Shown here piece after piece: positions 21,712-33,543 of a stretch of DNA of 64,000 nt. Source of the DNA: Siphonodentalium dalli. Taxonomy: Eukaryota; Mollusca; Scaphopoda; Gadilida; Siphonodentaliidae. Below the pieces are notes generated by a model that did not search any database, had not been told where the DNA came from, and saw only the letters and a program-made list of their open reading frames with translations. Location of the stretch: positions 87,720,983 to 87,784,982 of the forward strand of contig CP136061.1 in the NCBI GenBank assembly GCA_032622095.1, written 5' to 3'. Made by a program: the position numbers and the translations under genes. How positions within the stretch are numbered: the first letter of the stretch is position 1; each line of letters begins with the position of its first letter.

Positions 21712-22107
21712 GTGTCTGTCATTTGCTGAGTGAGGTCCCCAGAGAGTGAATTTAGAGACCCTATCCTGCACAGCTGGCTATATAGCATCACACATTTCAC
21801 CCTCTGGGAATCTCATTCTGCTTAGGCCTCAACTATGCTATGGGAAAATCTAGGATCAGATTGAAGTTAATCCCCAGTTGAAGTTGTTGATGTTCACCCA
21901 TTTAGTCACCTCGATTATGCATTTTATAGAAACTTAGGGGAAAAATAACTAAAACAATGTTAATTTGAGACTATAGATACATCCCAGCAGATGAAGCCAA
22001 AGCAGAATTAGGCTCCAGAGGGTGGATTTTGTGATGCGAGCCCACTAAATTAAAGCATCACTAAATTCACCCTCTGGCGACCTCATTCTGCAAATGACAG
22101 ACACACT
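21712..22107 (+). mobile_element. Foldback MITE family M3, best-preserved copy
   Basis: The left end TGTGTCTGTCATTTGC and the right end GCAAATGACAGACACA are exact complements, extended by GA(A/G)TGAGGT / ACCTCATTC. Each end holds a short palindromic block (GTGAATTTAG ... TTTCACCCTC). The middle matches 9118-9519 in the same orientation and 5880-6207 in reverse. A TA next to CACAC at the right end hints at a TA target, but the left flank does not confirm it. Confidence 0.7.
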
Positions 22108-22264
22108 ATTTGCAGGTTTGCAGGACACATGGGGAAGCATCATGTTATGACATTAAAACAGCATGCCCAGACTTCTGGGATATTTATAGGTTGCACGCAA
22201 ATAAATATATAGAGTTACACATCTTGGCATTTGTAGATAACTAGTATTCATCTTGAAACAATTC

Positions 22265-22364
22265 NNNNNNNNNNNNNNNNNNNNNNNNNNNNNNNNNNNN
22301 NNNNNNNNNNNNNNNNNNNNNNNNNNNNNNNNNNNNNNNNNNNNNNNNNNNNNNNNNNNNNNNN
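22265..22364. other. Assembly gap, 100 N
   Basis: Exactly 100 N, the usual placeholder for a gap of unknown size. Single-copy-like sequence lies to the left and the 4.4-kb array begins immediately to the right, so the true left edge of the array is missing. Confidence 0.98.
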
Positions 22365-22450
22365 CTGCATTTTATCTCAAATTCCATGGAATTTTGTATT
22401 TTTGCTTTATTACCTTAACATTCTTTTTACCGGTATGTTCTTTATTTTAC

Positions 22451-22466
22451 AAGGAGAGAAGAGACT
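22451..22466 (+). promoter_or_regulatory. Candidate polypurine tract of the retroelement
   Basis: AAGGAGAGAAGAGACT follows the pol stop by about 130 bp (seen at the unit junctions). In LTR retroelements a purine stretch directly before the 3' LTR primes plus-strand synthesis. Here the 458-bp element interrupts its junction with the downstream sequence; unit 10 keeps the uninterrupted form at 62579-62594. Confidence 0.45.
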
Positions 22467-22924
22467 GGAATCACTGAACTAAATGGTTTCCCATAGGCGA
22501 CAGTGTTAACGTTTCCGCCAAATTCACTGAATTGAAGCCTGCAGGCCATACCAGTGATGTTTACCCAGCTAGATTGACACCAGTTGATCACGAAAATGCA
22601 AGAAAAATCATAGGTCATGTGTTTACTTTTAAAAATAAATCCCCAAGTGTACGACGGGGCTATCACACAGCCAAATTTGATCTGGAAAAATCCCGAACTA
22701 CAGCAGCTAGTTAAATAAATTTCCCGCTCACAAAAATCCATTCCCCCATTCATTCACCAGTTTAAATTATTTAGATATTATGTACAAATCAAATAAACGC
22801 GATGTCATCCTTTAACAACGTGTCGCATGTATCAGGTGAAGGTCATTCTTCAGTTACCTTCACCTTTAGGGTTCCACGGTGTACTCGCTCCCCGACTCTA
22901 GAACACATTTAGCTCCCTGATTCC
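22467..22924 (+). mobile_element. 458-bp TIR element with 4-bp TSD, unit 1 copy
   Basis: The left end GGAATCACTGAACTAAATG and the inverted right end GGAATCAGGGAGCTAAATG match at 16 of 19 positions. It is flanked by GACT (22463-22466 and 22925-22928). Unit 10 has the same locus with one GACT and no element, which proves the boundaries. One frame is open for about 75 codons up to TAA at 22712 (DSVNVSAKFTELKPAG to EKSRTTAAS); it resembles nothing I know and there is no transposase, so the element is non-autonomous. The TSD length with GGAATCA ends does not let me assign a superfamily. Confidence 0.9.
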
Positions 22925-22927
22925 GAC

Positions 22928-23070
22928 TGCGCCACTCTCTTGAGTTCGTTAATTATCATGTACGAGTAGAGTTATCTTGCCTCTTCCATGCATTTGTCTT
23001 TTGCATTAAATGTTCGTACTAAAAACGTGTTCTCGAATATTTACTAAAATAGTTCGATAAGAGAGCTACA
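22928..23070 (+). repeat. Possible 3' LTR remnant
   Basis: In the element-free unit 10 the purine stretch runs straight into TGCGCAACTCTCTTGAG, and 143 bp later comes GATAAGAGAGCTACA. Start TG and end CA with a CTCTCTT/AAGAGAG inverted pair would fit a short LTR. There is no second copy in the unit to confirm it, because the 5' half of the retroelement is missing. The right boundary is a guess. Confidence 0.3.
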
Positions 23071-23095
23071 GTTCCTCTACGTGACGCCACAAGTT

Positions 23096-23530
23096 TGACC
23101 GAATGTACTAAACTATTGTTTTGTTAAACTAATTAGCAGTTTTGTATTGGTCACGGGGAGGGACAGTGACACACCGGGCCGACCATGGTGTTCGAAAATT
23201 TTGAAATCTGAACAAGAAAATCGCAAAATCCTAGCATCTAGACTAGCCCCTAGTCTTCTTAGAGTTGGAAATTTCAAACCTGACACCCCCCCACTTAGGT
23301 TGGAAAATTTCCAAATGATGACAATTCCAATGACAATGTTGACCAAATGTATGACAATATTGTTTTCTTAAATTTAGTAGCAGTTTTGACTAGCCACGGG
23401 GGAGGACCAGGACACAAGCTTAAATGTTGGAAATTTCCAACCTGTCACCCCCCTAAGGTTGGAAAATTTCCAACTGATGACCATTCCAACTAATGTTTTG
23501 GAAGGTATGAAATTTCCAACTGTTGAAAAT
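23096..23530 (+). repeat. Internal diverged duplication of the unit spacer
   Basis: About 23096-23340 and 23337-23530 are diverged copies: both run through TATTGTTTT, AGCAGTTTTG, CACGGGG(A/G)GG, GTTGGAAATTTC(A/C)AACCTG, a C run, AGGTTGGAAAATTTCCAA, and GATGAC(A/C)ATTCCAA. The TTGGAAATTTCCAA palindromes recur inside. Present in every unit. Confidence 0.65.
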
Positions 23531-23649
23531 GTTGCCAAAGTTGGGGGGGGGGGGTGAGACACCCCCACACCCCCTCTAGCCACACCCCCCTCTAGCCACA
23601 TCCCTGTTTGTAACATCACATACATGTATTATTTTGGACAATCCGTGCA

Positions 23650-23960
23650 TGGTGGCATATATCTGGCAATTGTTGGGTGGTTTGGAACACACATTGGTGG
23701 GTTTGGACACGATTTAGATAGTTATGGGACTCTAGTTGAGTTGGTTGGGATACTTATTAGGTGGTTTGGGACACAAGCTGGCTGATTTGGAACGCTAGTT
23801 ATATATGGACAGTGACACTCGTCGGTTGGTTTTAGCATAATATTATATGATGGTGGTTTGAGACGCCCGTTGCCTGGTTTTAAGCTTTATCACTCGTTAA
23901 TTGGTTTTGGACATTCATTTAATGTATTTGTAAGTCTAATTGATTTTGACAGTCATCTAG
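23650..23960 (+). repeat. Decayed minisatellite, roughly 30-bp period
   Basis: About ten degenerate units of the type GGTTTGGGACACTNGTTGG (for example at 23681, 23702, 23772, 23831, 23867, 23900). Present at the same offset in every unit, so it decayed before the array was amplified. Confidence 0.55.
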
Positions 23961-24253
23961 TGACATATAGGACTATAGGCTATAAATTATAATCGATATG
24001 AGAAGATTTAGATAGAAATAAATGAGAATACTTAAATTTTTAACTTTCGACAGACATTTTTGGATACCGAAGAGAAAATCCTCGGTATATAGCTCACTAT
24101 TATCGAATTATTATTGGACATCATTTACGGTGGGGCAAATAGCTATTCACGCGAATAAATTTCGTCTAAATGGAAACAATTTGGTAAACTTTAGCGAAAT
24201 TTGCGCCATTTTGTCCGACATTTTGGATTTTGACAATCGAATGGTACACGAGA

Positions 24254-24269
24254 TGACATAATTATGTCA
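24254..24269. other. Perfect 16-bp palindrome TGACATAATTATGTCA
   Basis: Repeated in every unit at the same offset. It sits right at the stop of a 79-codon open frame (24022-24261) that shows no recognisable protein. Confidence 0.5.
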
Positions 24270-24691
24270 GTCATGACAATACTATTAATTTGTTTTTGTT
24301 GCATGTTTCTGCCATATCTAAAACTTAAATATAAATGTCATTTAAGTGAATATTCCATTAGGAACGGAAATTTTGACAATAAAGCCAAAAATATGACCCT
24401 ATTTCAAATGGCTCTATAAATTTTTCCACAAAGCGGATGTTATGGGATTTTGGATATTTTCCCCCCAGATTCTGCCCGACACAATGATAGCAAAAACAGA
24501 TTATTACCAATTTGTTCTATAGGTTCAATGATTCAACGACCAGACTATTAACTATTAGTCCAGGAGATATTGGTCAACCTCTGCACCCCCCCCCCCAGGA
24601 CTTAACTTCACCCCACTAATTTTCTTCCTTAAGGTCTCCTCTAATTTTTTTCACTTGTTAACAAGAAAAAAAAGTGGCCGCAGAGACTCCA

Positions 24692-24720
24692 GACAAGATG
24701 GCGTCCATCATGGCGGCCAT
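24692..24720 (+). promoter_or_regulatory. Paired YY1-like motifs upstream of the pol fragment
   Basis: CAAGATGGCG and ATCATGGCGGCCAT stand 7 bp apart, directly before the T run where the pol fragment begins. They resemble the AAGATGGCGGC consensus of the zinc-finger factor YY1. In unit 4 the second motif is changed to CATATCGG (37934-37941). The match is by motif only. Confidence 0.35.
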
Positions 24721-24728
24721 TTTTTTTA

Positions 24729-26728
24729 AATGCACCAGGTTTCTTTGATCTTCGTGCTGGTAAAACTCTTCTTGGTGGATATTACTCTGCTAAGTTGAAA
24801 CCTCACCAACTAAAGTGGCTTACTTGCGAGATTGAAGCACTCGCCTTTGGTTCCGCTGTTAATCATTGGAGCTCCTGTATCTTGGAATCTGAGAACACCA
24901 CCCAGATTTTGACTGATTCCCGCCCTTGTGTTCAAGCTTTCTCAAAATTGTCTAGAGGTGAATTCTCCACTAGTGCCCGCATTTCTTTCTTCCTATCCAC
25001 CCTAAGTCGGTATAAAGTCATTCTCAAGCATATTTCTGGTTCTAACAATCTCCTGACTGACTTTCTCAGTCGTAATTCTGCCCAGTGTCCATCTGGTTGT
25101 TGTCAACTTTGTCATTTTGTGTCACAAAACGAAGATTCAACCATCAGATCTATCAGTGTTGAAGATATTCTTTCCAGATCAGCCCCCATGCCGTTTCTCA
25201 ATGCTACTTCTTGGCAAGCTGCCCAACAAACTTGTCCTACCTTGCGTCGAGTTTATTCGCACCTCTCTCAGGGCACTCGACCTCCCAAAAAGGCTAGAGG
25301 TGTTCGTGATGCCAAGAAATACATGAAAGTTTGCACCATTAGTGGTGGCCTGCTGATAGTCAAGAATACTACACCATTTCAACATGCTTTCAACACTATA
25401 GTTGTCCCAAACCATATTCTATCTGGCCTGCTGACAGCTTTACATATCCGCCTACAACACCCAACTGCCTGTCAGCTCATGAAATTATTTCAGAGATATT
25501 TTTTTGCACTTAGTATTGACCAAGTTATTGATTCTGTCACTAAGTCCTGTGCTCAGTGTACTGCCATCAGTAAACTTTCTCCCACCTTCCAGTGTTCACA
25601 TCATCACCTCCATGCTCTGGTCCTGGATTGGAGTTCGCCTGCGACATAATGTGTCGAGCAAGACAGAAGATACTTGTCGTCCGGGATACTTTCTCTTCCT
25701 TTACATTTGCTCGCCTAATTGCTGACGAGCGGTCTTCGACCTTGCGTGATGGTATTTTCGAAGTCATTGCTGATCTTAAATCACCTCAGGGTTGTTCTAT
25801 TCGCACAGACGGTGCTCCTGCTTTCCAAAGTCTTTGCAATTATCCTACCATGGAGGCTCGTAGCATTCGTATTGAGATTGGCCGTCTCAAGAATTGTAAC
25901 AAGAAGCCTGTCGCAGAGAAGGCCATCCAAGAGCTCCAGTGTGAGTTGAAGCGACTCTCTCCGACAGGAGACCCAGTGTCAACCACTCATCTTGCTGAAG
26001 CTGTCAGTATCCTTAACTCACGTATACGTAATCGTGGGCTCAGTGCTAAGGAGATTCTTTATCAGAGGGATGGCATCTCTGGCCAACAGTTGAACTTCTC
26101 TGACAAGGACATGGCTTCCAAACAGTTTGATCTCCGCACCAGAAACCACGAATCCAGCGCCCGCTCTAAAGTACCCCATGGATGTTTCCTTCATCAGAAG
26201 TTCTCACCTGGTGATCTTGTCTTCCTCAAGTCTGAAGGCGATAAACATCATGCTCGCCCCCAATACATTGTCACCTCATCTGATGAGAGCTATGTACACA
26301 TTCAGAAATTTGCTGGCCAACAGTTCAGATCCAAGACATATCCCGTCAAGCCTTCTGAAATTATCCGCTCCCCTAACATGGTGTCATCCACATCAGATTA
26401 CGGCAAGGAAACTGATCCCTTTGCATCAAACACCTCAGACGCAGAATCAGAATCAGAACAAACACCATCTGACACACATGACTCAGGCCAATTACCCAAT
26501 GATTCACACAGCTTGCTCAATCCACAAGATTCAGATTCAGATGATGAATCTCACACACAGCAGACCCTTCCTACACCAAACATGCAACCCTCTCATGATT
26601 GCGATTTCTCAAATCAGGCCAACCCCGGTGGTAGCCCGTGTTCAAAGCCCACCAGGCGTTCTGAACGACCTTCTAGAAAACCTAATTGGCTCTTATCCGG
26701 TGTTTGGGATACCTCCGAGGATGTGTAA
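24729..26728 (+). pseudogene. pol: Ty3/Gypsy-type pol 3' fragment (RNase H + integrase), unit 1
   Basis: Coding similarity starts right after a T run with APGFFDLRAGKTLLGGYYSA, in the RNase H domain. CEIEALA, LTDSRPC and the closing HISGSNNLLTDFLSR are present, but the first catalytic Asp and all of gag, protease and reverse transcriptase are absent. An H-x4-H-x29-C-x2-C zinc finger (HIRLQH ... CAQC) follows. A missing base near 25590 shifts the frame. The second frame (from 25592) holds the integrase core with D18, D73 and E109, a DD(35)E spacing, then a GDLVFLKSEGDKH to YPVKPSEI C-terminal module, a Ser/Asp-rich tail and a basic RRSERPSRKPNW end. TTG is the first start-like codon, so no real start survives. 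Confidence 0.9.
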
Positions 26729-26873
26729 AGTAAATCTAACTCAGCAATTTTCCCTTCATTCCAATTCTGCTCTGCATTTTATCTCAAATTCCATGGAATT
26801 TTGTATTTTTGCTTTATTACCTTAACATTCTTTTTACCGGTATGTTCTTTATTTTACAAGGAGAGAAGAGACT

Positions 26874-27331
26874 GGAATCACTGAACTAAATGGTTTCCCA
26901 TAGGCGACAGTGTTAACGTTTCCGCCAAATTCACTGAATTGAAGCCTGCAGGCCATACCAGTGATGTTTACCCAGCTAGATTGACACCAGTTGATCACGA
27001 AAATGCAAGAAAAATCATAGGTCATGTGTTTACTTTTAAAAATAAATCCCCAAGTGTACGACGGGGCTATCACACAGCCAAATTTGATCTGGAAAAATCC
27101 CGAACTACAGCAGCTAGTTAAATAAATTTCCCGCTCACAAAAATCCATTCCCCCATTCATTCACCAGTTTAAATTATTTAGATATTATGTACAAATCAAA
27201 TAAACGCGATGTCATCCTTTAACAACGTGTCGCATGTATCAGGTGAAGGTCATTCTTCAGTTACCTTCACCTTTAGGGTTCCACGGTGTACTCGCTCCCC
27301 GACTCTAGAACACATTTAGCTCCCTGATTCC
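26874..27331 (+). mobile_element. 458-bp TIR element, unit 2 copy
   Basis: Same GACT site (26870-26873 and 27332-27335) as in unit 1; apparently identical sequence. Confidence 0.9.
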
Positions 27332-29134
27332 GACTGCGCCACTCTCTTGAGTTCGTTAATTATCATGTACGAGTAGAGTTATCTTGCCTCTTCCATGCAT
27401 TTGTCTTTTGCATTAAATGTTCGTACTAAAAACGTGTTCTCGAATATTTACTAAAATAGTTCGATAAGAGAGCTACAGTTCCTCTACGTGACGCCACAAG
27501 TTTGACCGAATGTACTAAACTATTGTTTTGTTAAACTAATTAGCAGTTTTGTATTGGTCACGGGGAGGGACAGTGACACACCGGGCCGACCATGGTGTTC
27601 GAAAATTTTGAAATCTGAACAAGAAAATCGCAAAATCCTAGCATCTAGACTAGCCCCTAGTCTTCTTAGAGTTGGAAATTTCAAACCTGACACCCCCCAC
27701 TTAGGTTGGAAAATTTCCAAATGATGACAATTCCAATGACAATGTTGACCAAATGTATGACAATATTGTTTTCTTAAATTTAGTAGCAGTTTTGACTAGC
27801 CACGGGGGAGGACCAGGACACAAGCTTAAATGTTGGAAATTTCCAACCTGTCACCCCCCTAAGGTTGGAAAATTTCCAACTGATGACCATTCCAACTAAT
27901 GTTTTGGAAGGTATGAAATTTCCAACTGTTGAAAATGTTGCCAAAGTTGGGGGGGGGGGGTGAGACACCCCCACACCCCCTCTAGCCACACCCCCCTCTA
28001 GCCACATCCCTGTTTGTAACATCACATACATGTATTATTTTGGACAATCCGTGCATGGTGGCATATATCTGGCAATTGTTGGGTGGTTTGGAACACACAT
28101 TGGTGGGTTTGGACACGATTTAGATAGTTATGGGACTCTAGTTGAGTTGGTTGGGATACTTATTAGGTGGTTTGGGACACAAGCTGGCTGATTTGGAACG
28201 CTAGTTATATATGGACAGTGACACTCGTCGGTTGGTTTTAGCATAATATTATATGATGGTGGTTTGAGACGCCCGTTGCCTGGTTTTAAGCTTTATCACT
28301 CGTTAATTGGTTTTGGACATTCATTTAATGTATTTGTAAGTCTAATTGATTTTGACAGTCATCTAGTGACATATAGGACTATAGGCTATAAATTATAATC
28401 GATATGAGAAGATTTAGATAGAAATAAATGAGAATACTTAAATTTTTAACTTTCGACAGACATTTTTGGATACCGAAGAGAAAATCCTCGGTATATAGCT
28501 CACTATTATCGAATTATTATTGGACATCATTTACGGTGGGGCAAATAGCTATTCACGCGAATAAATTTCGTCTAAATGGAAACAATTTGGTAAACTTTAG
28601 CGAAATTTGCGCCATTTTGTCCGACATTTTGGATTTTGACAATCGAATGGTACACGAGATGACATAATTATGTCAGTCATGACAATACTATTAATTTGTT
28701 TTTGTTGCATGTTTCTGCCATATCTAAAACTTAAATATAAATGTCATTTAAGTGAATATTCCATTAGGAACGGAAATTTTGACAATAAAGCCAAAAATAT
28801 GACCCTATTTCAAATGGCTCTATAAATTTTTCCACAAAGCGGATGTTATGGGATTTTGGATATTTTCCCCCCAGATTCTGCCCGACACAATGATAGCAAA
28901 AACAGATTATTACCAATTTGTTCTATAGGTTCAATGATTCAACGACCAGACTATTAACTATTAGTCCAGGAGATATTGGTCAACCTCTGCACCCCCCCCC
29001 CCAGGACTTAACTTCACCCCACTAATTTTCTTCCTTAAGGTCTCCTCTAATTTTTTTCACTTGTTAACAAGAAAAAAAAGTGGCCGCAGAGACTCCAGAC
29101 AAGATGGCGTCCATCATGGCGGCCATTTTTTTTA

Positions 29135-31134
29135 AATGCACCAGGTTTCTTTGATCTTCGTGCTGGTAAAACTCTTCTTGGTGGATATTACTCTGCTAAG
29201 TTGAAACCTCACCAACTAAAGTGGCTTACTTGCGAGATTGAAGCACTCGCCTTTGGTTCCGCTGTTAATCATTGGAGCTCCTGTATCTTGGAATCTGAGA
29301 ACACCACCCAGATTTTGACTGATTCCCGCCCTTGTGTTCAAGCTTTCTCAAAATTGTCTAGAGGTGAATTCTCCACTAGTGCCCGCATTTCTTTCTTCCT
29401 ATCCACCCTAAGTCGGTATAAAGTCATTCTCAAGCATATTTCTGGTTCTAACAATCTCCTGACTGACTTTCTCAGTCGTAATTCTGCCCAGTGTCCATCT
29501 GGTTGTTGTCAACTTTGTCATTTTGTGTCACAAAACGAAGATTCAACCATCAGATCTATCAGTGTTGAAGATATTCTTTCCAGATCAGCCCCCATGCCGT
29601 TTCTCAATGCTACTTCTTGGCAAGCTGCCCAACAAACTTGTCCTACCTTGCGTCGAGTTTATTCGCACCTCTCTCAGGGCACTCGACCTCCCAAAAAGGC
29701 TAGAGGTGTTCGTGATGCCAAGAAATACATGAAAGTTTGCACCATTAGTGGTGGCCTGCTGATAGTCAAGAATACTACACCATTTCAACATGCTTTCAAC
29801 ACTATAGTTGTCCCAAACCATATTCTATCTGGCCTGCTGACAGCTTTACATATCCGCCTACAACACCCAACTGCCTGTCAGCTCATGAAATTATTTCAGA
29901 GATATTTTTTTGCACTTAGTATTGACCAAGTTATTGATTCTGTCACTAAGTCCTGTGCTCAGTGTACTGCCATCAGTAAACTTTCTCCCACCTTCCAGTG
30001 TTCACATCATCACCTCCATGCTCTGGTCCTGGATTGGAGTTCGCCTGCGACATAATGTGTCGAGCAAGACAGAAGATACTTGTCGTCCGGGATACTTTCT
30101 CTTCCTTTGCATTTGCTCGCCTAATTGCTGACGAGCGGTCTTCGACCTTGCGTGATGGTATTTTCGAAGTCATTGCTGATCTTAAATCACCTCAGGGTTG
30201 TTCTATTCGCACAGACGGTGCTCCTGCTTTCCAAAGTCTTTGCAATTATCCTACCATGGAGGCTCGTAGCATTCGTATTGAGATTGGCCGTCTCAAGAAT
30301 TGTAACAAGAAGCCTGTCGCAGAGAAGGCCATCCAAGAGCTCCAGTGTGAGTTGAAGCGACTCTCTCCGACAGGAGACCCAGTGTCAACCACTCATCTTG
30401 CTGAAGCTGTCAGTATCCTTAACTCACGTATACGTAATCGTGGGCTCAGTGCTAAGGAGATTCTTTATCAGAGGGATGGCATCTCTGGCCAACAGTTGAA
30501 CTTCTCTGACAAGGACATGGCTTCCAAACAGTTTGATCTCCGCACCAGAAACCACGAATCCAGCGCCCGCTCTAAAGTACCCCATGGATGTTTCCTTCAT
30601 CAGAAGTTCTCACCTGGTGATCTTGTCTTCCTCAAGTCTGAAGGCGATAAACATCATGCTCGCCCCCAATACATTGTCACCTCATCTGATGAGAGCTATG
30701 TACACATTCAGAAATTTGCTGGCCAACAGTTCAGATCCAAGACATATCCCGTCAAGCCTTCTGAAATTATCCGCTCCCCTAACATGGTGTCATCCACATC
30801 AGATTACGGCAAGGAAACTGATCCCTTTGCATCAAACACCTCAGACGCAGAATCAGAATCAGAACAAACACCATCTGACACACATGACTCAGGCCAATTA
30901 CCCAATGATTCACACAGCTTGCTCAATCCACAAGATTCAGATTCAGATGATGAATCTCACACACAGCAGACCCTTCCTACACCAAACATGCAACCCTCTC
31001 ATGATTGCGATTTCTCAAATCAGGCCAACCCCGGTGGTAGCCCGTGTTCAAAGCCCACCAGGCGTTCTGAACGACCTTCTAGAAAACCTAATTGGCTCTT
31101 ATCCGGTGTTTGGGATACCTCCGAGGATGTGTAA
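29135..31134 (+). pseudogene. pol: pol 3' fragment, unit 2
   Basis: RNase H and zinc finger to 30055, integrase frame from 29998. Same frameshift as unit 1; differs by Thr38 to Ala in the integrase frame. Confidence 0.9.
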
Positions 31135-31279
31135 AGTAAATCTAACTCAGCAATTTTCCCTTCATTCCAATTCTGCTCTGCATTTTATCTCAAATTCCAT
31201 GGAATTTTGTATTTTTGCTTTATTACCTTAACATTCTTTTTACCGGTATGTTCTTTATTTTACAAGGAGAGAAGAGACT

Positions 31280-31737
31280 GGAATCACTGAACTAAATGGT
31301 TTCCCATAGGCGACAGTGTTAACGTTTCCGCCAAATTCACTGAATTGAAGCCTGCAGGCCATACCAGTGATGTTTACCCAGCTAGATTGACACCAGTTGA
31401 TCACGAAAATGCAAGAAAAATCATAGGTCATGTGTTTACTTTTAAAAATAAATCCCCAAGTGTACGACGGGGCTATCACACAGCCAAATTTGATCTGGAA
31501 AAATCCCGAACTACAGCAGCTAGTTAAATAAATTTCCCGCTCACAAAAATCCATTCCCCCATTCATTCACCAGTTTAAATTATTTAGATATTATGTACAA
31601 ATCAAATAAACGCGATGTCATCCTTTAACAACGTGTCGCATGTATCAGGTGAAGGTCATTCTTCAGTTACCTTCACCTTTAGGGTTCCACGGTGTACTCG
31701 CTCCCCGACTCTAGAACACATTTAGCTCCCTGATTCC
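31280..31737 (+). mobile_element. 458-bp TIR element, unit 3 copy
   Basis: At the GACT site, with GACT repeated at 31738-31741. Confidence 0.9.
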
Positions 31738-33543
31738 GACTGCGCCACTCTCTTGAGTTCGTTAATTATCATGTACGAGTAGAGTTATCTTGCCTCTTCC
31801 ATGCATTTGTCTTTTGCATTAAATGTTCGTACTAAAAACGTGTTCTCGAATATTTACTAAAATAGTTCGATAAGAGAGCTACAGTTCCTCTACGTGACGC
31901 CACAAGTTTGACCGAATGTACTAAACTATTGTTTTGTTAAACTAATTAGCAGTTTTGTATTGGTCACGGGGAGGGACAGTGACACACCGGGCCGACCATG
32001 GTGTTCGAAAATTTTGAAATCTGAACAAGAAAATCGCAAAATCCTAGCATCTAGACTAGCCCCTAGTCTTCTTAGAGTTGGAAATTTCAAACCTGACACC
32101 CCCCACTTAGGTTGGAAAATTTCCAAATGATGACAATTCCAATGACAATGTTGACCAAATGTATGACAATATTGTTTTCTTAAATTTAGTAGCAGTTTTG
32201 ACTAGCCACGGGGGAGGACCAGGACACAAGCTTAAATGTTGGAAATTTCCAACCTGTCACCCCCCTAAGGTTGGAAAATTTCCAACTGATGACCATTCCA
32301 ACTAATGTTTTGGAAGGTATGAAATTTCCAACTGTTGAAAATGTTGCCAAAGTTGGGGGGGGGGGGGGGTGAGACACCCCCACACCCCCTCTAGCCACAC
32401 CCCCCTCTAGCCACATCCCTGTTTGTAACATCACATACATGTATTATTTTGGACAATCCGTGCATGGTGGCATATATCTGGCAATTGTTGGGTGGTTTGG
32501 AACACACATTGGTGGGTTTGGACACGATTTAGATAGTTATGGGACTCTAGTTGAGTTGGTTGGGATACTTATTAGGTGGTTTGGGACACAAGCTGGCTGA
32601 TTTGGAACGCTAGTTATATATGGACAGTGACACTCGTCGGTTGGTTTTAGCATAATATTATATGATGGTGGTTTGAGACGCCCGTTGCCTGGTTTTAAGC
32701 TTTATCACTCGTTAATTGGTTTTGGACATTCATTTAATGTATTTGTAAGTCTAATTGATTTTGACAGTCATCTAGTGACATATAGGACTATAGGCTATAA
32801 ATTATAATCGATATGAGAAGATTTAGATAGAAATAAATGAGAATACTTAAATTTTTAACTTTCGACAGACATTTTTGGATACCGAAGAGAAAATCCTCGG
32901 TATATAGCTCACTATTATCGAATTATTATTGGACATCATTTACGGTGGGGCAAATAGCTATTCACGCGAATAAATTTCGTCTAAATGGAAACAATTTGGT
33001 AAACTTTAGCGAAATTTGCGCCATTTTGTCCGACATTTTGGATTTTGACAATCGAATGGTACACGAGATGACATAATTATGTCAGTCATGACAATACTAT
33101 TAATTTGTTTTTGTTGCATGTTTCTGCCATATCTAAAACTTAAATATAAATGTCATTTAAGTGAATATTCCATTAGGAACGGAAATTTTGACAATAAAGC
33201 CAAAAATATGACCCTATTTCAAATGGCTCTATAAATTTTTCCACAAAGCGGATGTTATGGGATTTTGGATATTTTCCCCCCAGATTCTGCCCGACATAAT
33301 GATAGCAAAAACAGATTATTACCAATTTGTTCTATAGGTTCAATGATTCAACGACCAGACTATTAACTATTAGTCCAGGAGATATTGGTCAACCTCTGCA
33401 CCCCCCCCCCCAGGACTTAACTTCACCCCACTAATTTTCTTCCTTAAGGTCTCCTCTAATTTTTTTCACTTGTTAACAAGAAAAAAAAGTGGCCGCAGAG
33501 ACTCCAGACAAGATGGCGTCCATCATGGCGGCCATTTTTTTTA

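Larger units (their letters stand above)
22365..26771 (+). repeat. Array unit 1
   Basis: 4407 bp, G run of 12 (from 23553), seven Cs instead of six near 23287. Carries the Thr codon at 25703 (shared only with unit 9) and the C variant of CGACA(C/T)AATG. Confidence 0.95.
26772..31177 (+). repeat. Array unit 2
   Basis: 4406 bp, G run of 12. Has the Ala codon (GCA) where unit 1 has Thr, and the C variant of CGACA(C/T)AATG. Confidence 0.95.

Noticed and set aside
22442-22753. 103-codon minus-strand frame over the 458-bp element
   Set aside because: It runs across the element boundary and exists only because the stretch is AT-rich and repeated; the opposite frame is equally open.
24022-24261. 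79-codon open frame repeated in every array unit
   Set aside because: Its conservation is that of the whole unit, not of a protein; no domain or composition signal supports coding.
26127-26825. 232-codon frame overlapping integrase in another phase
   Set aside because: It is the shadow of the integrase C-terminal region and lacks any domain.
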